48,846 nucleotides of DNA from Bradyrhizobium sp. Its GTDB lineage: Bacteria > Pseudomonadota > Alphaproteobacteria > Rhizobiales > Xanthobacteraceae. The position numbers and the translations under genes were made by a program. The DNA is taken from assembly GCF_030646015.1 (NCBI RefSeq), contig NZ_JAUSLT010000193.1, forward strand, positions 1-48,846, in the 5' to 3' direction. Under the pieces are notes generated by a model, which made no database searches, was not told where the DNA came from, and was given only the letters and a program-made list of their open reading frames with translations. The stretch's first letter is position 1. Each line of letters begins with the position of its first letter. Below, one piece after another: positions 1 to 8,556 of this stretch.

Positions 1-2018
1 TCGGCAACTGGCGCGCCTCGCTGGTGATCGCCCTGAGCCTGCCGCTTGCGATCATGATCGCGCTGATCGTGATGCGCGCGGTCGGCATGTCGGCCAATCT
101 GATGAGTCTGGGCGGACTCGCGATCGCCATCGGCATGCTGATCGACGCGCTTGTGGTCGTGGTCGAAAACATCGTGGGAAACCTCAGCAAGGATCAACAA
201 GGAAAGACGACGCCGCTCGTCCAGATTGTGTTCCGGTCGGTCTGCGAGGTGCTGGAGCCGGTTTCAACGGGCGTGCTCATCATCATCATCGTTTTCGTGC
301 CGCTGCTGGCGCTGCAGGGCCTCGAGGGAAAGCTGTTCATCCCCGTGGCGCTCGCCATCATCTTTGCGCTGGCCGCCTCGCTGTTGCTGGCGCTCACGGT
401 CATTCCGGTAGCGACCTCGTTCCTGCTCAAGGCGGCCCCGCACCGGGAGCCCTGGCTGATCCGCCTTGCCTCGCGAGGCTATGCGCCTGCGCTCGGCTGG
501 GCGCTGGCCAATGAGCGCAAGGTGATGGTCGCAGCCGTGGCGGCCCTCGTTGCGGCGGGCTTTGCCTATACGCAGCTCGGCAAGACATTCATGCCGACCA
601 TGGACGAAGGCGACATCATCGTCAGCGTCGAGGCGATTCCGTCGGTCAATCTCGACCAGGCAAATGCGATCAATGCCAGGCTTCAGGCCGCTATTCTTGC
701 GGGCGTTCCCGACGTCGCGGGAATCGTCGCTCGAACCGGATCGGACGAACTCGGCCTCGACCCGATGGGACTCAATCAGACCGACACGTTTCTGGTCCTG
801 AAGCCGCCGGAGGAGAGGAAGACGGCCGACAAAGCCGCCCTGATTCAGCAGCTGCGCAAGGTGCTCAATGACTTTCCGGGACTTTCACTCGGTTTCACGC
901 AACCGATCGACATGCGCGTCCAGGAGATGATCAGCGGCGTGCGCGGCGACGTCGCGGTGAAGATCTTCGGTCCCGACATCGGCAAGCTGAACGAGATCGC
1001 AAACAGGCTGTCTGCGATCCTGTCCGGCATCGATGGAGCCGAGGATGTCTACACGACGCTGAACGAAGGCGCGCAGTATTACACGGTCGCCGTGAATCGG
1101 CTGGAGGCGGGTCGTCTCGGTCTGGCGGTGGATACGATTGCCGCCTCGCTACGCACCCAGATCGAGGGCCGGACCATCGGCACCGCGCTGGAAGCGGGAC
1201 GCCGCACGCCGATACTGCTTCGTGGCAGCGAGCAGACCCGCGAGGCGCCTACCTTGCTGCCCAACCTGCCCCTGACGCTGGCGTCGGGGCAGCATGTGGC
1301 GCTCTCCCAGGTCGCCCGCATTCATCGGGTCGACGGCCCCGTCAAGATAGACCGTGAAGACGGCGCCCGGATGAGCGTGGTGCGGACCAATGTTCGAGGA
1401 CGCGATATGGTTGGTTTCGTCCAGGCGGCACAACAGAAGGTGGGGACCGAACTGGCGCTGCCGCAGGGGTATCGGCTCACCTGGGGTGGCCAGTTCGAGA
1501 ACCAGCAGCGCGCCGCCGCACGTCTGTCGATTGTCGTTCCGGTCGCCATCGGGCTTATCTTCGTGCTGCTTTTCACCACCTTCGGTTCAATCCGCCAGGC
1601 GCTGATGGTGCTGGTGAATATCCCCTTCGCTCTGATCGGCGGTGTGTTTGCGCTGGTCCTGACCGGCGAGTACCTGTCCGTTCCGGCGTCGGTCGGATTC
1701 ATCGCGCTGCTCGGTATCGCGGTCTTGAACGGTGTCGTGCTGGTCTCCTACTTCAATCAGTTGCGCGCCCACGGTCTCCCGGAGGATCGCATTGTCGTGG
1801 AGGGCGCCAGGCGCCGGTTGCGGCCGGTGCTGATGACCGCGAGTATCACCGCGCTCGGACTTGTCCCGTTGCTGTTCGCGTCCGGTCCCGGATCGGAAAT
1901 CCAGAAGCCGCTGGCCATCGTGGTGATCGGCGGGTTGCTGTCGTCGACGCTGTTGACCCTGGTCCTTCTGCCGATCCTCTATCGCCGGTTCGGCGGGGTT
2001 GCGAAGGCGGTCAAATGA
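1..2018 (+). CDS. CzcA/CusA-family heavy-metal efflux RND permease (5' partial)
   Basis: Inner-membrane pump subunit of a tripartite RND exporter, probably for metal ions such as Co/Zn/Cd or Cu/Ag. The gene enters from the left edge in the frame starting at base 3, so about 671 C-terminal residues are visible of the roughly 1,040 usual for the family. Visible parts are the TM4 segment with the acidic stretch (GMLIDALVVVVENI) typical of the metal (HME) branch, a large periplasmic loop, and the final TM bundle ending in the usual VLxPILYRRF-like tail. It overlaps the DUF3240 gene by four bases (ATGA), indicating translational coupling. The HME-RND assignment is secure; the metal cannot be told because the N-terminal half and the membrane-fusion and outer-membrane partners lie outside the window. 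Confidence 0.93.
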   Translation, partial: GNWRASLVIALSLPLAIMIALIVMRAVGMSANLMSLGGLAIAIGMLIDALVVVVENIVGNLSKDQQGKTTPLVQIVFRSVCEVLEPVSTGVLIIIIVFVPLLALQGLEGKLFIPVALAIIFALAASLLLALTVIPVATSFLLKAAPHREPWLIRLASRGYAPALGWALANERKVMVAAVAALVAAGFAYTQLGKTFMPTMDEGDIIVSVEAIPSVNLDQANAINARLQAAILAGVPDVAGIVARTGSDELGLDPMGLNQTDTFLVLKPPEERKTADKAALIQQLRKVLNDFPGLSLGFTQPIDMRVQEMISGVRGDVAVKIFGPDIGKLNEIANRLSAILSGIDGAEDVYTTLNEGAQYYTVAVNRLEAGRLGLAVDTIAASLRTQIEGRTIGTALEAGRRTPILLRGSEQTREAPTLLPNLPLTLASGQHVALSQVARIHRVDGPVKIDREDGARMSVVRTNVRGRDMVGFVQAAQQKVGTELALPQGYRLTWGGQFENQQRAAARLSIVVPVAIGLIFVLLFTTFGSIRQALMVLVNIPFALIGGVFALVLTGEYLSVPASVGFIALLGIAVLNGVVLVSYFNQLRAHGLPEDRIVVEGARRRLRPVLMTASITALGLVPLLFASGPGSEIQKPLAIVVIGGLLSSTLLTLVLLPILYRRFGGVAKAVK

Positions 2019-2350
2019 CGAGCGAACCCGTATGCCTGATGTTGATCGCTGCTCGCAACCTTCGCGAAGAGCTGTTCGACTATCTCAGCGAGCAGCGCGA
2101 TCTGGTATCCGGATTCACCGCATCCGACGGCGCCGGTCACGGGCCTGCGGTCCGGTTGGAGTCGACGGCCGAACAGGTGAAGGGTCACGCCGACGAGGTG
2201 CTGGTGCGGATCATTCTGGAAAAGCAGGATGCCGCGCAATTACTCGCCCGGATCAGGACAGCGTTCGCAGGAACGAGACTGGTTTACTGGATCGTGCCGG
2301 TCACGGAATTTGGCGTGATCGGTGACGCCGAGGATAAGGCCGTAGAGTGA
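2015..2350 (+). CDS. DUF3240 family protein, accessory of metal RND efflux
   Basis: Small soluble protein of 111 residues. It matches the DUF3240 pattern: an N-terminal EELFDYL helix, a G-F-T strand followed by a glycine/histidine loop, a V-KGHADEV strand, and a C-terminal YWIVPVTEFG strand. Such proteins resemble PII/ACT-like ferredoxin folds and commonly sit directly downstream of czcA/cusA genes, as here, where the start overlaps the RND stop. A role in metal-dependent modulation of the pump is inferred from this linkage; the biochemical function is not established. The overlapping start means no independent promoter is expected. Confidence 0.8.
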   Translation: MTSEPVCLMLIAARNLREELFDYLSEQRDLVSGFTASDGAGHGPAVRLESTAEQVKGHADEVLVRIILEKQDAAQLLARIRTAFAGTRLVYWIVPVTEFGVIGDAEDKAVE

Positions 2351-2374
2351 GCGGGACGCCCTTCGGGCCCAATG

Positions 2375-3133
2375 CTAGAGTCTGCCGCCATCCACGATGA
2401 AACTCTGACTTGTCAGGCTAGAGGCGTCGTCCGAGGCCAGAAACAACGTCATCCGCGCGCAATCGGCCGGATAGAGCTTGTGCTTCAGGCATTGCCGCTC
2501 CATCAGGCCTTTTTCAGCCTCCGGCGTCAGCCAGAGGTCGAGCTGGCGCTGGGTCATGATCCAGCCCGGGATCACGGCGTTGACGCGGATATTGTGGACG
2601 CCAAGGTCGCGCGCCAGCGATTTCGTCAAGCCCAGCACGCCGGCCTTCGCAGTCGAATAGATCGAAAGATTGGCCGTTGCGGTCATCCACGCGCTCGACG
2701 AAAAATTGATGATCGCGCCGCCGCCGGCGGCCTTCATGTCGGGATAGATGGCCTGCGCCGCAAAGAACTGGTGCTTGAGGTTGATGGCAAGCCGGTTGTC
2801 CCAGAATTCAGGCGTGACTTCGTCGATCGTGTGCCGTTGATCGTGCGCGGCGTTGTTCACCAGGATGGTGATCGGGCCGAGCGCCTTGCGCACCGCATCA
2901 ATGGCCTGCTTCAGCGCCGCAATATCGGTGACGTCGCAATGCTCGTAATGCAGCCGGGCTGTTGGCCCGATGTCGGCGATCAGGGCCCTGGCGGCGTCGT
3001 CGGCAATGTCGACGAAGCCGACCTTGCAGCCTTGCTCGGCAAAGTGCCGCACGATGGATTCGCCGATGCCGCTGGCGCCACCGGAAATGAAAACCACTTT
3101 GTCCTTGAGACTCGGATAAATCGCACTCTTCAC
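2375..3133 (-). CDS. SDR family NAD(P)-dependent oxidoreductase
   Basis: A classical short-chain dehydrogenase of 252 residues, the normal length. The nucleotide-binding glycine motif GGASGIGE is at residues 18-25, NNAA replaces the usual NNAG near residue 94, and the catalytic triad is S146, Y159, K163 (YSTAK). The C-terminal TSQSFIVDGG motif is present. The substrate cannot be deduced. The gene is convergent with DUF3240 and divergent from the ABC importer, with about 200 bp between its start and the preferred permease start. A functional link to the importer is possible but unproven. The ATG start follows a purine-rich GGAGG-like site on the minus strand. Confidence 0.9.
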   Translation of the reverse strand: MKSAIYPSLKDKVVFISGGASGIGESIVRHFAEQGCKVGFVDIADDAARALIADIGPTARLHYEHCDVTDIAALKQAIDAVRKALGPITILVNNAAHDQRHTIDEVTPEFWDNRLAINLKHQFFAAQAIYPDMKAAGGGAIINFSSSAWMTATANLSIYSTAKAGVLGLTKSLARDLGVHNIRVNAVIPGWIMTQRQLDLWLTPEAEKGLMERQCLKHKLYPADCARMTLFLASDDASSLTSQSFIVDGGRL

Positions 3134-3330
3134 GGCAGCCCTCCTGAACGGGCGTATCCTAGAGCGTAGGAACCGGCGAAGTCACCTGAAGAAGAGCGCC
3201 CCTGTCCCACGGGTGCGACGAATACGCCTCCATCGACCGACTTTCTGCCACTTCCCGCCGGCCGCGGCTTCGACTAGGCTTGGCGCATAAGAATAAAGAA
3301 GGCCGCTCGCCGGCCAAGGGGAAGAACGCT

Positions 3331-5100
3331 TTGAACGGACAGGAGGGCCGGCGCATTGAGGTTGCGCGCAGCGGCGGCGAGGGCGTGCGTCGGCGCGTGC
3401 TGGCCGGCTCCTGGGTCGCGCTGTTGCTGGCGATCCTCGGCTTTCTGGTGATCTATCCGCTGCTCACGCTGCTGTTGGGCGCGCTAACCGACACCAATCC
3501 GGTGGTCGACGGCTTCAGCCTCAGCCATCTCTCCGTCACCAACTTCCTCGTCGTGCTCGCCAACCCGAATGTCGCGGAGGCGCTGGTCAACACGCTGATC
3601 GCCTGTGGCGGCGGCACCCTGATCGCGGTGGTGATCGGGTTGGCGTTCTCCTGGATCGTGGTGCGCACCAACACGCCGTTCAAGGGATTCATCGCCGCCG
3701 CCAGCATCCTGCCGCTGTTCGCGCCGCCGCTGGTCGCAGGCGTAGCCTGGGCGATCCTCGGTTCGCCGAAAACCGGCCTGATCAACACCATGTTCAAATG
3801 GATAGGGCTCGACTGGCGGGTCGATTTCTACTCGATGTGGGGTCTGGTGTTCGTGTTCGGCATCTACTACGCGCCTTACGTCTACATGTTTACCTCCTCG
3901 GCGCTGCGCAACATGGATCCGAGCCTGGAAGAGGCCGCGGAAATCTCCGGCGCCAGCGCGTTTGCGACCGTGTTCACGGTGACGTTTCCCTTGATCATGC
4001 CGGCGATCGTTTCCGGCATGCTGCTGTCCTTCATCGTCATGCTCGGCATCTACGGCATCCCCGCGGTACTGGGCGCGCCAACCAACATCAGCGTGCTGAC
4101 CACCTACATTTTCAAACTCACCAACTGGTCGCCGCCGCTCTACAACACCGCCGCCGCGGTCGCGATCATCCTGATGGTGGTGACGGGCGCGCTGGTGTTC
4201 CTGCAGCAGCGGGTGCTGAGCGGGCGCAGCTACACCACCGTCGCCGGCAAGGCCTACCGGCCGCGCAATCTCGATCTCGGCCGGTGGCGCTGGTTCACCT
4301 TCGGCCTCGGCATGGTCTATCTCGTCGTCGTCGTGATCCTGCCGAGTCTCGCGCTGATCGTGGCGGCGTTCCGCAAATTCATGTTCATTCGCGATGCCGC
4401 CAGCCTGTTCGACATGAAACAGTATTCGCTGATGCATTTCTACAGCATCTTCGACAATCCGCTGACGCTGCGCTCGATCTGGAATGCGATCGAGGTCGGA
4501 ATCATCACCGCGGTGGTCGGCGGCGCGCTGGCCTTCGCGATCGGCTACACCATCCACCGCACCAAGGTGGCGGGCCGGCGCTCGATCGACCTGATATCGA
4601 CCTTGCCGGTGGCGATCCCCGGCCTCGTGGTCGGCGTCGCCTATCTCTGGGCCTGGATCGGGATTCCCGGCGGGCTCTACGGCACCATCTGGATTCTGGC
4701 GCTGGCCTTCATCGCGCGCTTCATGCCGGATACGGTCAAGGCGCTGTCGACCTCGTTCCTGCAGATCCACCGCGAACTGGAGGAAGCCGCCTGGGTCTGC
4801 GGCAAGGGCATGCTCGGCACCATCAGGACGATCGTGCTGCCGCTGGCGCGGCCGGGCGTGCTGGCCGCGATGACCTTGCTGTTCGTGCTGGCGATCCGCG
4901 AGCTTGGCTCGTCGCTGTTTCTCTATACCAGCAACACCATGGTGATGTCGGTGCTGCTGCTCGACTATTACGAAGGCGGCAATCTCGGCAAGACCGCCGC
5001 CTTCAGCCTGGTGCAGACGGTTTTGCTCGGCGTTCTCATCGGGGGCGCCAACTGGCTGTCACGCGGGCAGGCTCAGGGCAGTGTTGCCCGCGCGGGATAA
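3331..5100 (+). CDS. ABC importer permease, two fused FbpB/ThiP-like permease domains
   Basis: Inner-membrane permease with two tandem binding-protein-dependent transport domains (roughly residues 55-305 and 365-580), each with an EAA loop: LEEAAEISGAS in the first half and LEEAAWVCGKG in the second. This layout is typical of Fe(III), thiamine or 2-aminoethylphosphonate importers. The preferred start is TTG at 3331 because AAGGGGAAG (3316-3324) is well placed before it. An in-frame TTG at 3280 would add 17 residues but has no ribosome binding site. It is first in an operon with the binding protein (23-bp gap) and the ATPase. The architecture is confident; the substrate is not. Confidence 0.9.
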   Translation: MNGQEGRRIEVARSGGEGVRRRVLAGSWVALLLAILGFLVIYPLLTLLLGALTDTNPVVDGFSLSHLSVTNFLVVLANPNVAEALVNTLIACGGGTLIAVVIGLAFSWIVVRTNTPFKGFIAAASILPLFAPPLVAGVAWAILGSPKTGLINTMFKWIGLDWRVDFYSMWGLVFVFGIYYAPYVYMFTSSALRNMDPSLEEAAEISGASAFATVFTVTFPLIMPAIVSGMLLSFIVMLGIYGIPAVLGAPTNISVLTTYIFKLTNWSPPLYNTAAAVAIILMVVTGALVFLQQRVLSGRSYTTVAGKAYRPRNLDLGRWRWFTFGLGMVYLVVVVILPSLALIVAAFRKFMFIRDAASLFDMKQYSLMHFYSIFDNPLTLRSIWNAIEVGIITAVVGGALAFAIGYTIHRTKVAGRRSIDLISTLPVAIPGLVVGVAYLWAWIGIPGGLYGTIWILALAFIARFMPDTVKALSTSFLQIHRELEEAAWVCGKGMLGTIRTIVLPLARPGVLAAMTLLFVLAIRELGSSLFLYTSNTMVMSVLLLDYYEGGNLGKTAAFSLVQTVLLGVLIGGANWLSRGQAQGSVARAG

Positions 5101-5123
5101 TTGAAACCAAGGGAGGATCGGCC

Positions 5124-6185
5124 ATGAACGAAAAGATCGTTGCCAGGATCGCTACCAGGATCGCTACCAGACTCATCGCTATAGCCGGCGCCGCCGGTCT
5201 CGCGCTCGCGCTGGGCGCGCTGCCAGCGCAGGCGCAGGAATTCGGCTCGCCCGAACTGATCGCGGCGGCGAAGAAGGAAGGCAAGCTGGTCTACTACACC
5301 GCGAATTTCGCCGAAGTGGAACAGCGGGTGATCAAGGAATTCCAGAAGCGTTTTCCCGAGATCAAGATCGAGATGGTGCGTGCGCCCGGCGGTCAGCTCA
5401 TCACCCGCGTCAAGACCGAGGCCGCCGCCGGCAAGCTGATCGCCGATGTGGTCGATCATTCCGACCGCGCGCTGATGCAGCCGCTGGCCGACATGTTCCA
5501 GGACTATGCGCCGCCGAACGCCGCCGACTACAATCCGGAGGCGCAGATCGCGCCGAACCTCTGGCCGCGCGTGACCCTGGTCTGGTCGATCGCCTACAAC
5601 ACCGAACTGGTCAAGAACCCGCCCAAGAGCTGGATGGATCTGACCAAGCCGGAATACGACAAGATGACCGGGCAGGTGTTCGCCCGGTCCGGCGGCACCA
5701 CCTGGACCCGCATCATGTTCGAGCGCCAGGTGCTGGGGGAGGATTACTGGAAGAAGCAGGCCTCGACCCATCCGATCCTCTATCCCTCGGGCGCGCCGAT
5801 GTCGGACTCGATGGTGCGCGGCGAAGTCGCGATGGGCCCGTTGCTCTACAATGCGATCTACCCGAAGCAGAAGGACGGCGCACCGATCGCGATTTTCTTC
5901 CCGCCCGAGGGGACGCCGGCCAATCCCTACGCCACGGGAATTCCGAAGACCGCCGCCAATCCCAATGCCGCAAAGCTGTTCCTGAACTGGTGCCTGTCGA
6001 AGGAGGGCCAGACCTTCATGATCAAGGAACTCGGCAATCTGACCTCGCTCAAGGTGGCGCCGGTCTACCCTGAAGGATTCGATCCCAAGGTGGTCAAGGT
6101 CTGGTTCCCGAAGTTCGAGGAATACGTCAAGCTGCACGAGCCATGGGTGGCGGAATGGGACAAAACGTTCGGGTATCGCCAGTGA
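5124..6185 (+). CDS. ABC importer periplasmic substrate-binding protein (FbpA-like)
   Basis: Exported binding protein of 353 residues. A signal peptide occupies about residues 1-36, with a hydrophobic core and cleavage after AQA. The mature part has the LVYYTANFAEVEQRVIKEF start and the late NAAKLFLNWCLSKEGQ segment typical of the Fe(III)/phosphonate binding-protein group. GGGAGGA at 5111-5117 gives a strong ribosome binding site. A 12-bp in-frame tandem repeat encodes the repeated IATR of the signal peptide n-region. It sits between its permease and ATPase, so the three genes form one complete importer. The iron-coordinating tyrosines of true FbpA are not clearly recognisable, so iron is only one candidate substrate. 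Confidence 0.9.
   Translation: MNEKIVARIATRIATRLIAIAGAAGLALALGALPAQAQEFGSPELIAAAKKEGKLVYYTANFAEVEQRVIKEFQKRFPEIKIEMVRAPGGQLITRVKTEAAAGKLIADVVDHSDRALMQPLADMFQDYAPPNAADYNPEAQIAPNLWPRVTLVWSIAYNTELVKNPPKSWMDLTKPEYDKMTGQVFARSGGTTWTRIMFERQVLGEDYWKKQASTHPILYPSGAPMSDSMVRGEVAMGPLLYNAIYPKQKDGAPIAIFFPPEGTPANPYATGIPKTAANPNAAKLFLNWCLSKEGQTFMIKELGNLTSLKVAPVYPEGFDPKVVKVWFPKFEEYVKLHEPWVAEWDKTFGYRQ
5136..5170 (+). repeat. 12-bp in-frame tandem repeat in signal-peptide region
   Basis: The unit ATCGCTACCAGG/A occurs twice in tandem, preceded by a diverged copy with TTGCC, inside the n-region of the binding protein. Each unit adds four codons (IATR), so slippage here would change the charge and length of the signal peptide without breaking the frame. 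Confidence 0.7.
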
Positions 6186-6213
6186 TCGTCACGTTCATGC
6201 GATCGATGACCTC

Positions 6214-7317
6214 ATGACGGCGACCCTCGACGTCACGGACCTGCGCAAGCAGTTTCCGATCGGCCGGCCCGCCGTCGACGGCGTCAGCTTCGCCGTGCCG
6301 GCCGGCGAGATCGTGGTGCTGCTCGGCCCCTCCGGCTGCGGCAAGACCACGACCCTGCGCTGCGTCGCCGGGCTGGAGCATCCGACCGGCGGCGACATCA
6401 GCATCGCCGGGAACCTGGTGTCGTCGCCCGAGCGCGGCATCCTGGTGCCGCCGCGGTCGCGCGATCTGGGCATGGTGTTCCAGTCCTACGCGGTGTGGCC
6501 GCACATGACCGTGCGGCAAAACGTGGTCTATCCGCTGAAACACCGCGGAATCGCGCGCGCCGAGGCCCGCCGCAAGGTCGACGAGGTGCTGGCGCTGGTG
6601 GGCCTGACGGAATACGCCGACCGGCCTGTCGTGGCGCTGTCGGGCGGCCAGATGCAGCGCGTCGCGCTGGCGCGCAGCATCGTGTACCGGCCACAGCTGT
6701 TGCTGCTCGACGAGCCCTTGTCGAACCTCGATGCGAAATTGCGCTTGAGGCTGCGCGACGATCTCCGCATCATCCTCAAGCAGACCGGCATGACCGCGCT
6801 CTACGTCACCCACGACCAGGCCGAGGCGGTGGTGCTCGGCGACCGCATCGGGGTGATGCGCGACGGCAAGCTGCTGCAGATCGGCACGCCGGACCAGATC
6901 TACAACCGGCCGGCCGATCTGTTCGTCGCCAACTTTACCGGCGCGACCAACGAACTGACCGGCACGCTGGTCGGGCGCAACGGCGAATTCGGCGTGGTCG
7001 ACTTCGGTGGTGGGCACTCCGGCGAGGCGGCGTTGCTGCAGCCGCTCGTTTCAGGCGACAAGGTGCGGATCGCATTGCGGCCGGAAGCCATCGGGCTTGG
7101 CAAGCAGGATGGCGTCAACCAGTTTCCCGCGCGCGTGGTCGATCGCCGCTATCAGGGCACCCAGACCGTCTATGACGTCGACCTGTTCGGCCGCCGGCTG
7201 GAGGCGCTCGAACTCGGCACCGCCGCGCGTCATCAGGTCGGAGAGGAGACCACGGTATCGCTGCCGCGCGAGGGCTGCTGGGCGTATCGGGATATGGGGC
7301 CGTCGAATTACGAGTAG
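6214..7317 (+). CDS. ABC importer ATP-binding protein (FbpC/PotA-like) with TOBE domain
   Basis: Cytoplasmic ATPase of 367 residues powering the preceding permease and binding protein. Walker A GPSGCGKT lies at about residues 38-45, followed by the Q-loop (VFQSYAVWPHMTV), the signature LSGGQMQRVALARS, Walker B LLLLDEPLSNLD and the switch histidine in YVTHDQAEA. The last 130 residues form the TOBE-type domain found in importers for iron, polyamine or phosphonate. The ATG at 6214 is 28 bp after the binding-protein stop, with only a weak ribosome binding site, fitting coupled translation. A palindromic repeat immediately downstream probably ends the operon. Confidence 0.92.
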   Translation: MTATLDVTDLRKQFPIGRPAVDGVSFAVPAGEIVVLLGPSGCGKTTTLRCVAGLEHPTGGDISIAGNLVSSPERGILVPPRSRDLGMVFQSYAVWPHMTVRQNVVYPLKHRGIARAEARRKVDEVLALVGLTEYADRPVVALSGGQMQRVALARSIVYRPQLLLLDEPLSNLDAKLRLRLRDDLRIILKQTGMTALYVTHDQAEAVVLGDRIGVMRDGKLLQIGTPDQIYNRPADLFVANFTGATNELTGTLVGRNGEFGVVDFGGGHSGEAALLQPLVSGDKVRIALRPEAIGLGKQDGVNQFPARVVDRRYQGTQTVYDVDLFGRRLEALELGTAARHQVGEETTVSLPREGCWAYRDMGPSNYE

Positions 7318-7360
7318 CAGAAGCCGTCATTGCGAGGAGCACTTCGCGACGAAGCACGGC

Positions 7361-7478
7361 GTCATCCTGAGGTGCGAGCCGTGCGGTGCACTTGCACCGC
7401 AGGTCGAGCCTCGAAGGATGAGAGGTTAGAGCTCTGATCCATCCTTCTAGCCTAAGACGGCTCGCACCTCAGGATGAC
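7361..7478. repeat. Nested intergenic palindrome with 21-bp perfect arms
   Basis: Arms at 7361-7381 and 7458-7478 are perfect reverse complements (GTCATCCTGAGGTGCGAGCC and following base). Inside are a hairpin GCGGTGC-ACTT-GCACCGC (7383-7400) and a second arm pair GAAGGATG (7413-7420)/CATCCTTC (7440-7447). A further pair, CTCTGATCC near 7432 and GGATCAGAG near 7491, reaches outside the right arm. The left flank (GTCATTGCGAGGAGC) resembles a dispersed repeat I recall from Bradyrhizobiaceae genomes. It lies between convergent genes and could act as a bidirectional terminator or mRNA stabiliser. Confidence 0.8.
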
Positions 7479-7501
7479 GGCAGTGGTCTTGGATCAGAGT
7501 C

Positions 7502-8482
7502 TCACTGCAGCGCCATGCCCGACGTCTTGACCACCTTCGTCAGCTTCTCATGATCGGCCTTCATCAGCGCGGCGAGTTCGTTCAGCGGCATCGGTTTGCC
7601 CGGGATGTTGGCGACCGACAGCTGGCGCTGGACGTCGGGATGTTGCAGCGCCTTGTTGATGGCTTCGTTGATTTTCTTGACCAGCGCCTCGGGCGTGGCT
7701 GATGGCACGTAGATGCCGTACCAGGGGAGATAGGCGGCTTCGGCAAATCCGGCCTCCGCGATGGTCGGCACCTCGGGAAGATCCGCGACGCGCTTGTCGG
7801 TCAATACCGCGAGCGGTTTGATGGTGCCCGCCTTGATGTGCGGCAATGCGAGTTCGAGCGACACGATCTCGAAATTCATGATGTTGGTCATCAAATCGAT
7901 CAGCGCCGGCGGCTGGCCCCTGTAGCCGACATTGGTGAGCTCGATGTTGGCGACCTGAAACAGTTTCTTCGCGCTCAGGTCGATCGATGAGCCGGTGCCG
8001 GGATTGCCGAAGTTGAGCTCGCCGGGCTTGCTGCGCGCCAGTTCGACGAATTCGCCGATGGTCTTGACCGGCAGGGTGGGATTGACCACCGCCACGCTCT
8101 GGTTCCAGACCGCGAGCCCGACGCATTTGAAGTCCTTCATCGTGTCCCAGCCGGCATCCTTGTAGAGGCCGGGATTAACCAGCACCGCCGGCCCCGTGAC
8201 CAGCCAGGTGTAGCCGTCGGGATCGCTTCGCGCGACCGCCGCGGTGCCGATGTTGCTGTTGCCGCCGGGCCTTGCCTCGACGATGACAGGTGTTTTCCAG
8301 TCGCGGCCGACCTGCTCGGTCACGGCGCGGGCGACGAGGTCGACGATGCCGCCGGCCGGGTAGGGCACGATGATACGAAGCGGGCGATTCGGATAATTGT
8401 CCGTCGCCTGCGCCCATGCGGCGCCGGCCAGCATGGTTGCGGCGATCCCCGCAGCGAAGCCAAAGGTCCGGATGCCCCTCAT
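7502..8482 (-). CDS. Tripartite tricarboxylate transporter substrate-binding protein (TctC/Bug family)
   Basis: Exported Bug-family receptor of 326 residues. The signal peptide runs to about residue 25 (AGAAWAQA), then the hallmark YPNRPLRIIVPYPAGG with the downstream G-N-S-N-I-G loop, and the C-terminal region typical of TctC proteins. Start: ATG at 8482 with GGGAGGGG just upstream; longer in-frame starts have no ribosome binding site. No TctA or TctB membrane subunits are nearby, which is common because orphan Bug receptors are very numerous in this group. The IclR gene lies immediately upstream on the same strand, so it is a plausible regulator. The ligand, probably a carboxylate, is unknown. 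Confidence 0.92.
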   Translation of the reverse strand: MRGIRTFGFAAGIAATMLAGAAWAQATDNYPNRPLRIIVPYPAGGIVDLVARAVTEQVGRDWKTPVIVEARPGGNSNIGTAAVARSDPDGYTWLVTGPAVLVNPGLYKDAGWDTMKDFKCVGLAVWNQSVAVVNPTLPVKTIGEFVELARSKPGELNFGNPGTGSSIDLSAKKLFQVANIELTNVGYRGQPPALIDLMTNIMNFEIVSLELALPHIKAGTIKPLAVLTDKRVADLPEVPTIAEAGFAEAAYLPWYGIYVPSATPEALVKKINEAINKALQHPDVQRQLSVANIPGKPMPLNELAALMKADHEKLTKVVKTSGMALQ

Positions 8483-8502
8483 TTTCCCCTCCCATGTACG
8501 AA

Positions 8503-8520
8503 ACATCGTTCGAGCGATGT
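8503..8520. promoter_or_regulatory. Palindrome upstream of tctC-like gene
   Basis: ACATCGTTCGAGCGATGT is an 18-bp palindrome with one mismatched pair, located 21 bp before the TctC-like start and after the IclR-gene stop. It could be an IclR operator or a small hairpin; nothing in the sequence decides between these. Confidence 0.4.
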
Positions 8521-8556
8521 CTTTTGTTCTGGTTTGTTGGACCGTGGTGATGAAAC

